The translations under genes and the position numbers were made by a program. A DNA stretch of 64,000 bases from Achromobacter sp. MYb9 (GTDB lineage: Bacteria > Pseudomonadota > Gammaproteobacteria > Burkholderiales > Burkholderiaceae_B). The DNA is taken from NCBI RefSeq assembly GCF_002975275.1, contig NZ_PCOQ01000001.1, positions 186,001 to 250,000 of the forward strand. The letters are read 5' to 3'. The notes beneath the pieces were generated by a model. It had not been told where the DNA came from, did not search any database, and saw only the letters and a program-made list of their open reading frames with translations. This document shows, one piece after another, positions 1 through 8,292 of the stretch. The stretch's first letter is position 1. Each line of letters opens with the position of its first letter.

Positions 1-21
1 ACGAACAAGGAGTCCGTCTTC

Positions 22-1002
22 ATGAAAACCCCTTTCCCCTTTTCCCGCCGGCTGGCGATTGGCCTGTCCGCCGCGCTGCTGGCCGTTGCCGCGTATGCGC
101 AGGAAGGCTCGTCCCTCGTGATCCAGGGCAAGGACAACTGGCTGTTCCCCGGTTGGGGCAGCCTGACGCAGGTGGACATGCGCGGCATCGACGCCTCGAC
201 CCAGCTGGTACGCGAAACCCGCGACGCCTTGGCCGCCAAGGGCATCCAGCTGGAAGTGCTGGTGCTGCCGGACAAGACACTGTTCTATCAGGACAAGCTG
301 CCCGACGGGAAATCGCTGAGCGCCGACGTGAAGAAGCGCTATCAGACCATCCAGGACAAGCTGAAGCAGGCCGGCGTGTCGACCTTCGACGACGAAGCCG
401 TACTGAAGCAAGTGAAGGACAGCGGCAAGGACGTCTTCTACCGCACCGACCAGCACTGGACGCAGGCCGCCGCCGACGCCACCGCCGAAGCGCTGGCGCA
501 GCAGATCCAGCAAGACGTGAAGACGCTGGCCGGCAAGCCCGGCACCGGCATGCCGCTGGGCAGCGTGGTCAACGAGCGCCGCTATGGCGATCTGGCTGAA
601 CTGTTCCTGACGCCCGACCAGCGCAAGCAGGCCGGCCGCGAGACCTACACCGTGCGCCGCCAGGCCGAAAACCAGAGCCTGCTGGACGACGCGCCGGCCC
701 CCGTGCACGTGACCGGCCACAGCATGGTGCAGCCGTATTTCGGTTTTCCGCAGAAGCTGTCCAACGTGCTGGACCGCCCGGTCTCCGTCAATTGGAAGCC
801 CGGCAACGTCGGCCAGTGGATCATGCTGCTGGAGTACCTGGAGTCGCCCGCGTTCAAGCAGAACAAGCCGCAGGTGCTGGTCTGGCAGATGTTCGAACCC
901 ACCTATGCCCAAGGACCGGACGCCAAGGGCTTATGGGACAACGCGTCCATCATGGGCGCCGACACCTGGCGCAACCGCATGAAGGCCGCCATTGGCAAGT
1001 AG
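22..1002 (+). CDS. AlgJ/AlgX-like SGNH-fold periplasmic protein, copy 1
   Basis: This 326-residue protein starts with a signal peptide (about residues 1-26, ending AYAQ) and resembles the periplasmic alginate O-acetylation proteins AlgJ/AlgX, which pass acyl groups to polysaccharide. The family Asp-x-His pair is visible as TDQH (D143, H145). The nucleophile region reads GHS (S234) rather than the usual GTS. An AAGGAG site at about 7-12 precedes the ATG. It is the first gene seen of a seven-gene run; its stop overlaps the next gene's TTG start. Function as an acyl transfer or polysaccharide-binding protein is inferred from family and context. The glycan substrate and any upstream genes lie outside the window. 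Confidence 0.75.
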   Translation: MKTPFPFSRRLAIGLSAALLAVAAYAQEGSSLVIQGKDNWLFPGWGSLTQVDMRGIDASTQLVRETRDALAAKGIQLEVLVLPDKTLFYQDKLPDGKSLSADVKKRYQTIQDKLKQAGVSTFDDEAVLKQVKDSGKDVFYRTDQHWTQAAADATAEALAQQIQQDVKTLAGKPGTGMPLGSVVNERRYGDLAELFLTPDQRKQAGRETYTVRRQAENQSLLDDAPAPVHVTGHSMVQPYFGFPQKLSNVLDRPVSVNWKPGNVGQWIMLLEYLESPAFKQNKPQVLVWQMFEPTYAQGPDAKGLWDNASIMGADTWRNRMKAAIGK

Positions 1003-2101
1003 CGCCGTGGAACCCTCTGACAAAGCCGCCGCGCCCAGCCACCGGCTGAGCGCCTGCGTGGTCGCGTTGCTGCTGGCGATGGGCTTGGGCTGGGGCGCCT
1101 GGTGCCTGGTCGACGCCAAGATCAGCCCGGCCGAGGTGTCGCCGTCCGCGTGGGCCGACGGATCGGCGGGCAGCGTGCTGAACAAGGCCATGCATATGCC
1201 CAGGCAGCCGGAAGTGGACACCTGGAACGCCTCGGTGCGCTACCGCGTGCTGGGCGACCTGGGCGATCAGGTCGCGATGGGCTGCCCGCAATGGCTGTTC
1301 TACCGCGACGGCTTGCGCCCGCAGCCAGGCGTCCACGTCTTCAATGAGCGCCTGCGCCTGATGCGGCACTGGGTGGATGAACTGCGCAAGAAGCAGGTAC
1401 AGGTGCTGGTCGTTGCCGTGCCGGATAAATCGCGTATTGAAGCTGACCGGCTCTGCGGCCTGCCGGTGTCGATGCCGATGCGCCAGACGCTGGATGCATG
1501 GCAGGATGCCCTGCGTGCGCAAGGCGTGCCTTTCGTGGACCTGCGCGACGCGTTACGCGCCGCGCCCGCCCCCCGCTTCTTCCGCACCGACGTGCACATG
1601 AACGCGCAGGGCGCGAAGGCCGCCGCGCAGCGTGTGGCCGAGGCGGCCTTGCCCCTGCTGCAAGGCCCCGGCACGCAAGCGTTCAAGACCGATGCGCCCA
1701 CGCCCGCCACGACGCGGATGGGCGACCTGATCGTGCTGGCAGGGCTGGAGCATGCGCGGCCGGGCTGGCGTCCCGAACTGGAAGTGGTATCGGAGCAGAG
1801 AATCGAACCGGTGCGCGCCGGCGGGCTGCTGGACGAGGCGCCGCCCGTGGAAGTACTGCTGGCAGGCACGTCCAACGGCCGCCGCAGCCAGTTCGCGGAA
1901 CGGCTGGGCATCGGCCTGGGCCGCGAAGTCTGGAACATGAGCCTGGACGGCGGGCAGTTCTCGGGAGCGTTGCAGATCGCGCTGAAGCAGCGCGATCAAT
2001 GGCCCAAGAGCCTGAAGGTACTGATCTGGGAATTCTCGGAAAACGCCTTGTCCCTGCCGCTGACCCCGGACGAACAGGCCGTGCTGGCCCGCCTGCCGTA
2101 G
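992..2101 (+). CDS. AlgJ/AlgX-like SGNH-fold protein, copy 2 (membrane-anchored)
   Basis: The protein has 369 residues if the TTG at 992 is used; a GTG at 1007 is an alternative five codons later. One hydrophobic segment near residues 13-36 should anchor it so that the rest is periplasmic. The AlgJ/AlgX signature is complete: TDVH (D200, H202) and GTSNG (S294), consistent with the Ser-His-Asp machinery that acetylates alginate. It overlaps copy 1 and sits 9 bases before the MBOAT gene, so the three are almost certainly co-expressed. Having both a soluble and an anchored copy parallels AlgX and AlgJ in Pseudomonas. A DltD-like role with an aminoacyl donor is possible given the neighbours. Confidence 0.75.
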   Translation: MASSAVEPSDKAAAPSHRLSACVVALLLAMGLGWGAWCLVDAKISPAEVSPSAWADGSAGSVLNKAMHMPRQPEVDTWNASVRYRVLGDLGDQVAMGCPQWLFYRDGLRPQPGVHVFNERLRLMRHWVDELRKKQVQVLVVAVPDKSRIEADRLCGLPVSMPMRQTLDAWQDALRAQGVPFVDLRDALRAAPAPRFFRTDVHMNAQGAKAAAQRVAEAALPLLQGPGTQAFKTDAPTPATTRMGDLIVLAGLEHARPGWRPELEVVSEQRIEPVRAGGLLDEAPPVEVLLAGTSNGRRSQFAERLGIGLGREVWNMSLDGGQFSGALQIALKQRDQWPKSLKVLIWEFSENALSLPLTPDEQAVLARLP

Positions 2102-2110
2102 CGAACCAAG

Positions 2111-3691
2111 ATGCTATTTAACTCTTACCTGTTCCTGCTGATCTTCCTGCCGGTCACGCTGGCCGTCTATTACGCGCTGGGGCCGCTGAACGTGCGCCTG
2201 GCGGCGTTGTGGCTATGTCTGACCTCGCTGGTCTTCTACGGCTGGTGGAACCCGCAGTTCGTGGCGCTTCTGGCTGGCTCCATCGCGTTCAACTACGTGA
2301 TCAGCCAGTTGATCCTGCACAACGCGGGACGGCCCCGGCTGCAGGGGCTGATCGTGGGACTGGGCGTGGGCGCCGACCTGGTGCTGCTGTTCCATTACAA
2401 GTACTTCGCCACGCTGCTGAACTTCCTGACCGACCTGGGGGTGACCCAGACGACGATGGACGACATCATCCTGCCGCTGGGTATTTCGTTCTTCACGTTC
2501 ACGCAGATCGGCTACCTGCTGGATTGCAAGGCCGGCGTGGTGAAAGAGCGCAGCCTGCTGAGCTATGTGCTGTTCGTCACGTTCTTTCCGCACTTGATCG
2601 CCGGCCCCATCCTGCATCACAAAGAAATGATGCCGCAGTTCGCGCAGGCCGAAAACTACCGCTTCAAGGCTGAAAACCTGTCGGTCGGCGCCATGCTGTT
2701 CGTCATCGGACTGGCCAAGAAGGTGCTGCTGGCCGATGGCATCGCGCCCTATGCGGACGCCGGCTTCGCCGCGCCGGGCGAACTGATGTTCTGGGGGTCG
2801 TGGGGCGCCAGCGTCTGCTACGCGCTGCAACTGTATTTCGATTTTTCGGGTTATTCGGACATGGCGTTGGGCCTGGCCAAGATGTTCGGCATCCGTTTCC
2901 CGCTGAACTTCAATTCGCCCTACAAAGCCAGCAGCATCATCGACTTCTGGGCCCGCTGGCACATGACGCTGACCCGCTACATCACCGCCTACCTTTACTA
3001 CCCCGTGGCGATGGCCGTGTCGACATGGCGCACCAACCGCAACCTGCCGGTGGGCTCCGCGGGCATCCGCACGCCGGGCGGATTCGCCAGCAGCATCGTG
3101 GTCCCCACGCTGTTCACGATGACGTTGGCGGGCGTGTGGCACGGCGCGGGCTTGCAGTTCATCGTCTTCGGACTACTGCACGCCATGTACCTGTCGGTGA
3201 ACCATGCCTGGCGCATCTTCGTCGTGGGCCGAAAACCCGCCGCGGCGCGCCAGGTCGGCGCCGTCAAGCGCGGCCTGTGCATTCTGCTGACCTTCGTGGC
3301 GGTGCTGGTGGCGCAGGCGTTCTTCCGCGCCCATGGCGTGGGCGACGCGATGCTGCTGATGCAAGGCATGGTTGGCATGCGCGGCATGGAATCGCTGGAC
3401 CTGTCCACGCATGTGGCCGGCCTGGCGTGGGGCGACGCCTGGCGCGTCATCGTGGGCCACCACCTGCAGCTGGTCTACGCGATCGTGCTGCTGGGCATTG
3501 CGTGGTTCACGCCCAATGCGCACCAGATCCTGGGCCGCTATTCGCCCGCGCTCTTTAAAACGCAGGAAGCGCCTCGCGCCTTCATGCGCTGGCGCCCCAA
3601 CGCGGCCTGGCTGGCCGCGATGCTGGTGTTGCTCTTTCTTTGCCTGGTAAACCTGCACAAGGAAACCCGGTTCCTCTATTTTCAATTCTGA
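2111..3691 (+). CDS. MBOAT-family membrane O-acyltransferase (AlgI/DltB-like)
   Basis: This 526-residue multispanning inner-membrane protein matches the AlgI/DltB/PatA branch of membrane-bound O-acyltransferases. These proteins move an acyl group from a cytoplasmic donor to the periplasm. The family histidines are present: HH at 169-170 in the IAGPILHH segment, and the catalytic-type VWHG motif with H344. Length agrees with AlgI (about 520). It lies between the two AlgJ-like genes and a carrier-protein gene. The donor is therefore likely an acyl-carrier thioester made by the next two genes, as in the Dlt system, rather than acetyl-CoA. The donor assignment is inference. Confidence 0.9.
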   Translation: MLFNSYLFLLIFLPVTLAVYYALGPLNVRLAALWLCLTSLVFYGWWNPQFVALLAGSIAFNYVISQLILHNAGRPRLQGLIVGLGVGADLVLLFHYKYFATLLNFLTDLGVTQTTMDDIILPLGISFFTFTQIGYLLDCKAGVVKERSLLSYVLFVTFFPHLIAGPILHHKEMMPQFAQAENYRFKAENLSVGAMLFVIGLAKKVLLADGIAPYADAGFAAPGELMFWGSWGASVCYALQLYFDFSGYSDMALGLAKMFGIRFPLNFNSPYKASSIIDFWARWHMTLTRYITAYLYYPVAMAVSTWRTNRNLPVGSAGIRTPGGFASSIVVPTLFTMTLAGVWHGAGLQFIVFGLLHAMYLSVNHAWRIFVVGRKPAAARQVGAVKRGLCILLTFVAVLVAQAFFRAHGVGDAMLLMQGMVGMRGMESLDLSTHVAGLAWGDAWRVIVGHHLQLVYAIVLLGIAWFTPNAHQILGRYSPALFKTQEAPRAFMRWRPNAAWLAAMLVLLFLCLVNLHKETRFLYFQF

Positions 3692-3716
3692 CCGCGTCGC
3701 GGTCCTGGAGCACCCT

Positions 3717-3956
3717 ATGGACATCAAGGCGATCGAGACCAAGGTCTCGGACATCATCGAGAACATCATCCTGACCAAGGTCGACCCGGACACACTGCTG
3801 ATCGACTCCGGCCTGGTGGATTCGCTGGCCGCCGTGGACCTGGCCCTGGCCGTGGAACGCGAATTCGGCTGCAAGATCCCGCCGACCGAAATCGACGTGC
3901 ACCTGGAATCGGTGCATACGCTTGCCGCATTCATCGCGGAGAACGCCCGCGCTTGA
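3717..3956 (+). CDS. Acyl/aminoacyl carrier protein (DltC-like)
   Basis: A 79-residue carrier protein with the phosphopantetheine attachment motif VDSLAAVDL (attachment serine S36). The sequence is acidic and helical, typical of ACP/PCP/DltC. The gene lies 25 bases after the MBOAT gene and directly before a DltA-like adenylating enzyme, so it most likely carries the aminoacyl group that enzyme activates. The acyl-CoA dehydrogenase at the end of the operon could act on the thioester held here. No phosphopantetheinyl transferase is encoded nearby, so a housekeeping one must load the arm. Confidence 0.9.
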   Translation: MDIKAIETKVSDIIENIILTKVDPDTLLIDSGLVDSLAAVDLALAVEREFGCKIPPTEIDVHLESVHTLAAFIAENARA

Positions 3957-3987
3957 GGCGCACGCCGGCAGCCAGGAGGACGGGATC

Positions 3988-5457
3988 ATGCGTTTCGATT
4001 TCAACACCTATGATTTTGCCGACGCTGCGGTCGACGCCGCCGCCATCGCGGTCGTCGACGCGCAAGGCGCCACGACATGGGGCGAGTTGAAGGCCGCCAC
4101 CGAAGCGTGGGAACAGGCCGCACGCCAGGCCGGCGCCACGGCGGGCGTGCCGCTTGCGATCTCGGGCCACAAGGAAACCGCGTTCCTGGTGGCCATCCTG
4201 GGGTGCCTGCGGCTGGGCGCGCCCTTCGTGCCCGTGGACGTCATCAATCCGCCCGACCGCATCGCGCGCATCGGCGAGCTGGTGCGTGCGGGCCTGCGCT
4301 ACGACGCGCAAGCCCGCACATTCCAGCCCGGCTGCGCCGCGCCGGCGCCGCTTGCCGAAGCGGGACTGGCCTACATCATGTTCACGTCCGGCAGCACAGG
4401 CGATCCCAAGGGCGTGCAGATCGGCCGCGAAAGCGTCACGCTGTTCGCAGGCTGGATCCGCGACTGCCTGGGCCTGGGCCCCGCGCCCGCGTTCATGGAC
4501 CAGATGCTGTTCAGCTTCGACTTTTCGTTGTTCAACTGGGTCGGCGCGCTGGCGCTGGGCGGCACCTGCGTGTTGTGCCCGCGCGAGATCATCGCCGAAC
4601 GCGACGCCTTCCTCCGGTACCTGGCCGATTCCCGCGTCAGTGTCTGGGCCTCGACACCGTCGTTCGTGCGGCAGCAGCTGTTCAATCCCGAGTTCGATCA
4701 CGCGCATCTGCCCGACCTGCGCGTCTTCGTGTTTGGCGCGGAATCCCTGACGCCCTCCCTGACTGACGCACTGTGGCAGCGGTTTCCGCACGTCCGCATC
4801 ATCAATTCCTACGGACCGACGGAGGCCACCTGCTCTACGACCTGGGTAGAAATTGACTCGAACCTGCGCGCGGCCGCGCCCAATCCCTTCCCCATCGGCC
4901 GTGCCAAACCGTATGCGGACGTTTTCATCGAAAACGGTGAAATCAACATCGCGGGCGACCACGTCATGCGCGGCTACCTGAACCGCCCCGACCTGAACGC
5001 GTCGCGCATGTTCGTGCGCAACGGCAAGCGTGGGTACCGCAGCGGCGACCTGGGTGAGATCGACGCGCAAGGCCTGGTCACCTTCCGTGGCCGCGTCGAC
5101 GACCAGATCAAACTGCACGGCTATCGCATCGAACTCGCCGAGATCGACGCAGCCATTGCCACGCTGCCCGGCGCCCGCGCTGGCGCCGCCGTCGCCCTGC
5201 GCCGTCCCGACGGCGCCATCGTCCGGCTGATCGGCTTTGTCGAACCCGCAGTGGCCGGCCCCGACGGCTTGCAGCCGCTACCGCCGGAACTGCATGATTG
5301 GAAGTCCGCGCTGGGACGCCGCCTGCCGCCCTACATGATCCCGTCCGAGCTGCTCGCCTGCCACCGCTTCCCCACGACCAGCACGGACAAGGCGGACCGC
5401 AAACAGCTGCAGCGCCTGTACCTGGACGCCCGCCTCAGCAAAAAACCGGAGCCCTGA
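3988..5457 (+). CDS. DltA-like adenylation enzyme (aminoacyl-carrier protein ligase)
   Basis: The start is the ATG at 3988 because a perfect AGGAGGA lies at 3974-3980; the open frame extends upstream only into the carrier gene. The 489-residue protein has the ANL motifs in order: A3 FTSGSTGDPKG (132-142), A4 FDFSLF with the amino-group-binding Asp type residue D178, A5 NSYGPTEAT (273-281), A8 GRVDDQIKLHGYRIEL, and the A10 lysine K468. The STPSFV and YGPTEAT stretches are close to DltA. However, the position of DltA's pocket cysteine (FCGE) appears to be FGAE here (G250), so D-alanine specificity is doubtful. It should load the adjacent carrier protein. The amino acid used is unknown. Confidence 0.85.
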   Translation: MRFDFNTYDFADAAVDAAAIAVVDAQGATTWGELKAATEAWEQAARQAGATAGVPLAISGHKETAFLVAILGCLRLGAPFVPVDVINPPDRIARIGELVRAGLRYDAQARTFQPGCAAPAPLAEAGLAYIMFTSGSTGDPKGVQIGRESVTLFAGWIRDCLGLGPAPAFMDQMLFSFDFSLFNWVGALALGGTCVLCPREIIAERDAFLRYLADSRVSVWASTPSFVRQQLFNPEFDHAHLPDLRVFVFGAESLTPSLTDALWQRFPHVRIINSYGPTEATCSTTWVEIDSNLRAAAPNPFPIGRAKPYADVFIENGEINIAGDHVMRGYLNRPDLNASRMFVRNGKRGYRSGDLGEIDAQGLVTFRGRVDDQIKLHGYRIELAEIDAAIATLPGARAGAAVALRRPDGAIVRLIGFVEPAVAGPDGLQPLPPELHDWKSALGRRLPPYMIPSELLACHRFPTTSTDKADRKQLQRLYLDARLSKKPEP

Positions 5458-5460
5458 ATC

Positions 5461-6135
5461 ATGCCCACCCTTTTTCGCAATGCGGCGCTTGCCGTCGCGC
5501 TGGCCGCCATGGCCGGCAACGCGGCGGCCGAAGGCGCGTTCGCGCAGCTCTACGCCGCCCGGCCACCCGCCGGATCCTCATTCGTGCGCATCGTGAACCC
5601 TGCCGCCACGCCGCTGCGTGTGCAGATCGCCGACGGGCCGGCGCAGGAAGCGGGCGCGGCCAAGCCCGCCACGACCTACGCCATCGTAAAAGGCAACCAG
5701 GCCTTCACCGTGCAGGTGGACGGCAAGCCCGCGGCCAGCCTGCAAGTGGCCCCCGACACCTTCAGCACGCTGATTCCACGGCGCGTGGACGGCAAACTGA
5801 CGTTCGCCGTTGTCGACGACAGCAATGGCGCGCAGGACGCGCTGAAGGCAGAGCTACGCTTCTACAACCTGGCGGCCGACTGCCCCGCCGGCCAGTTGGG
5901 CGTCAGCCCGTCCGGACCCGTGCTGTTCCAGGACGTGAAACCGGGCGCGGCCGCGGCACGCGCCATCAACCCCGTCAGTGCCACGCTGGCCGCAGGCTGC
6001 GGCGCGGCAGCCTCCCCCACGATGTCGCTGCCTGCCCTGCAGCCCGGCGACCACTACAGCCTGTTCCTGACCGGGTCCGCGGCCGCGCCAATACTGCGCG
6101 GCCAGGTCAGCACCACGGACCCCTACCGCCGCTAA
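5461..6135 (+). CDS. AlgF-like periplasmic O-acylation protein
   Basis: This 224-residue protein carries a signal peptide (about 1-23, ending NAAA) and resembles AlgF, the periplasmic partner of AlgI/AlgJ in alginate O-acetylation. Length matches AlgF (about 216). The sequence is beta-rich, opening with a SSFVRIVNPA stretch and repeating short Ala/Pro/Val strands. It starts 3 bases after the adenylation gene's stop and is followed 9 bases later by the acyl-CoA dehydrogenase gene, so it belongs to the same transcript. AlgF is thought to link the membrane transferase with the periplasmic ones; the same adaptor role is inferred here. Confidence 0.75.
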   Translation: MPTLFRNAALAVALAAMAGNAAAEGAFAQLYAARPPAGSSFVRIVNPAATPLRVQIADGPAQEAGAAKPATTYAIVKGNQAFTVQVDGKPAASLQVAPDTFSTLIPRRVDGKLTFAVVDDSNGAQDALKAELRFYNLAADCPAGQLGVSPSGPVLFQDVKPGAAAARAINPVSATLAAGCGAAASPTMSLPALQPGDHYSLFLTGSAAAPILRGQVSTTDPYRR

Positions 6136-6144
6136 GGAGACGTC

Positions 6145-7275
6145 ATGCGCCGCGTTTTCCGGGATGACCACGAACTGTTCCGCGATCAGGTCTGGCGCTT
6201 TGTCGCCAACGAGATCGCGCCCCACTATGCCGAATGGGAAAAGGCCGGCGTCACGCCGCGTTCGCTCTGGCGGCGCGCAGGCGAAGAAGGCCTGCTCAAC
6301 TGCGCTCTGCCCGACCCGTACGGCCTGGGCGGCGACTTCGGCCACGCCACGGTCGTGATCGAAGCGCTGGCCCACGCCAACTTCCTGGGCATCGGCTTTT
6401 CGATCCATTCCGACATGGTGTCGCCCTATCTGCTGAACTTCGGCACCAACGCGCAAAAGGAACGCTGGCTGCCGCCGATGACGCGCGGCGAGGTAATCGG
6501 CGCCATCGCCCTGACGGAACCGGGCGCTGGCAGCGATCTGAAGGCCATCCGCACGCGGGCGCGCCGCGACGGCGACAGCTATGTGCTCAATGGACAGAAG
6601 ACCTTCATCACCAATGGCGTCAATGCCGGCCTGGCCATCGTGCTGGCCAGCACCGACCCGGAGCTGGGCGCGCGCGGCCTGTCGCTATTCTGCGTCGAGG
6701 AAAACCTGCCCGGCTACACCAAGGGCGCGGCGCTGGACAAGATCGGCCAGCACAGCCAGGACACCTGCGAACTCTACTTCGACGACGTCCGCGTGCCGGC
6801 GGATTGCCTGCTGGGCCAGGAAAACGCCGCGTTTGAATACATGACCCGCGAACTGGCGCGCGAACGCCTGGCGATTGCCTTGCGCGCCGCCGCCTCGGTC
6901 GAAGGCATGCTGGACGAGGCCGCGCAATACACCCGCGACCGCAAGGTCTTCAGCCGCCGCGTGATCGACTATCAGAACACGCGTTTCAAGCTGGCCAACG
7001 CGCGTGCGCAGACCACGATGCTGCGCGTGTTCCTGGACGACTGCCTGGCGCGCCAGATGGCGGGCGAACTGGATCCCACGACGGCCGCCATCGCCAAGCT
7101 GAACGCCACCGAAATCCAGGGCCGCGTGCTGGACGACCTGCTGCAGATGTATGGCGGCTACGGCTATATGGCGGAATACGGCATCGGCCGCGCCTGGGTC
7201 GACGCGCGTGCGCTGCGGATATTCGGCGGCACCAGCGAAGTCATGCTGGAGATCATCGGCCGCAGTTTCAACTGA
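6145..7275 (+). CDS. Acyl-CoA dehydrogenase family flavoprotein
   Basis: A 376-residue FAD enzyme of the acyl-CoA dehydrogenase fold, with LTEPGAGSDL and the C-terminal MYGGYGYMAEYGI and FGGTSEVM motifs. The short-chain-type base (the Glu of YEGT) is Gly here. The likely base is instead in ELARERL (E240), as in long-chain and isovaleryl-CoA dehydrogenases. An AAGGAG site at 6135-6140 and a 9-base gap tie it to the glycan-acylation operon. In pyrrole natural-product pathways, proline bound to a carrier protein is oxidised by a flavoprotein of this family. With an adenylation enzyme and carrier two genes upstream, the same chemistry is a plausible inference. Ordinary fatty-acyl oxidation remains the alternative. 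Confidence 0.85.
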   Translation: MRRVFRDDHELFRDQVWRFVANEIAPHYAEWEKAGVTPRSLWRRAGEEGLLNCALPDPYGLGGDFGHATVVIEALAHANFLGIGFSIHSDMVSPYLLNFGTNAQKERWLPPMTRGEVIGAIALTEPGAGSDLKAIRTRARRDGDSYVLNGQKTFITNGVNAGLAIVLASTDPELGARGLSLFCVEENLPGYTKGAALDKIGQHSQDTCELYFDDVRVPADCLLGQENAAFEYMTRELARERLAIALRAAASVEGMLDEAAQYTRDRKVFSRRVIDYQNTRFKLANARAQTTMLRVFLDDCLARQMAGELDPTTAAIAKLNATEIQGRVLDDLLQMYGGYGYMAEYGIGRAWVDARALRIFGGTSEVMLEIIGRSFN

Positions 7276-7282
7276 CGCGCGT

Positions 7283-8272
7283 TCAGACGCGCGCCGCCAG
7301 CCACGCGCGCATCAGGGCGCGCGCTTCCGGCGTGTCGTCGATGACCCAGGGGTCCATCGCAAACGCCACGACCCGTTCGGCCCCGTAGCCGCGCGCCACT
7401 TCCCACTGCGCCTTCACGCGGGTGAAATCAGCCGAGCGCGCCTTGAACGTGGACCCGTCGGTACTGCCCGACGGCAGTTCCTCGAACAGTTCCATGACCA
7501 GGTCGAACGAGGCCCGGCGCGCAAGCAGCATGTCGTGCAACGGCTCCAGCGCCTGATAGTTCGCCAGGCCGGCCACGCCCACCCCGTCCTGGATCATCGG
7601 GTGGATGCGCACCTGGTCGAGGATGCCGCGCCACAGCATCATCAGCGACCCTTCACCGGGCAGGCGGCTGTGATAAGTGGAGATGCAGGGAACGCCTCGG
7701 CTGGTGGCTTGCGCCGTACGCGAGAACGCGTCCAGCCAGGGAATCAACTGCGCCTGGCGCTCGGCGGACGCCCAGTTGTATTGCTCTAGTTCGTAGGGCA
7801 GATACCAGCCCCGGAACGCACGGCGCTTGGACCACGGGGCGGATTCCATATACGCCACCCCACGCGCGCGCGTCTGGTTCAGAAAGCCCGTGAATGCCGC
7901 CTTGTCCCTGCCCGCCAGCACATCCCACCAGCGTTGATCGTAGGGCAGCCCGACATGCACGCCGAGCCCCTGGTGTTCGGCTTCGTCGAAGATGTGGCCC
8001 AGCACGGCATCGGGCGCCATCCAGTCGTCCGGACGCCCGCCCTCCAGCCCCACCCATTGCAGGAAGATCTCGCGGCAGCCCAGTCGGCGATAAGCCGACA
8101 GCCGCACACGCCAATCGTCGGGGCTCAGGTCCAGGTGGCTGCGCCACAATTGCAGGAACGTGGCGTTCAGCGCCAGTGGCGGCGCACAGGCGGCCAGCGG
8201 CGCCAGCGCACCCAGCGCTAGCGCCTGAAGCAGGCGCCGCCGGGACGGGGATGCAGGCAGACGGCGTGTCAG
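7283..8272 (-). CDS. DUF4434-like putative glycosidase, Tat lipoprotein with apparent CTG start
   Basis: With ATG/GTG/TTG starts only, the frame begins at TTG 8149 and lacks an export signal. Extending it 41 codons to a CTG at 8270-8272, preceded by AGGA, gives a coherent Tat lipoprotein leader: SRRRLLQ, a hydrophobic run, then the lipobox LAAC. The mature part (329 residues in total) looks like a TIM-barrel DUF4434 protein, a glycoside-hydrolase-like group; the family call is from memory and tentative. The gene is convergent with the glycan-acylation operon, 7 bases apart, and lies just after the YidB-like gene. A role on a surface polysaccharide is inferred from location only. Confidence 0.6.
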   Translation of the reverse strand: MTRRLPASPSRRRLLQALALGALAPLAACAPPLALNATFLQLWRSHLDLSPDDWRVRLSAYRRLGCREIFLQWVGLEGGRPDDWMAPDAVLGHIFDEAEHQGLGVHVGLPYDQRWWDVLAGRDKAAFTGFLNQTRARGVAYMESAPWSKRRAFRGWYLPYELEQYNWASAERQAQLIPWLDAFSRTAQATSRGVPCISTYHSRLPGEGSLMMLWRGILDQVRIHPMIQDGVGVAGLANYQALEPLHDMLLARRASFDLVMELFEELPSGSTDGSTFKARSADFTRVKAQWEVARGYGAERVVAFAMDPWVIDDTPEARALMRAWLAARV

Positions 8273-8292
8273 GAGAATATCCTGTGCCGCCT

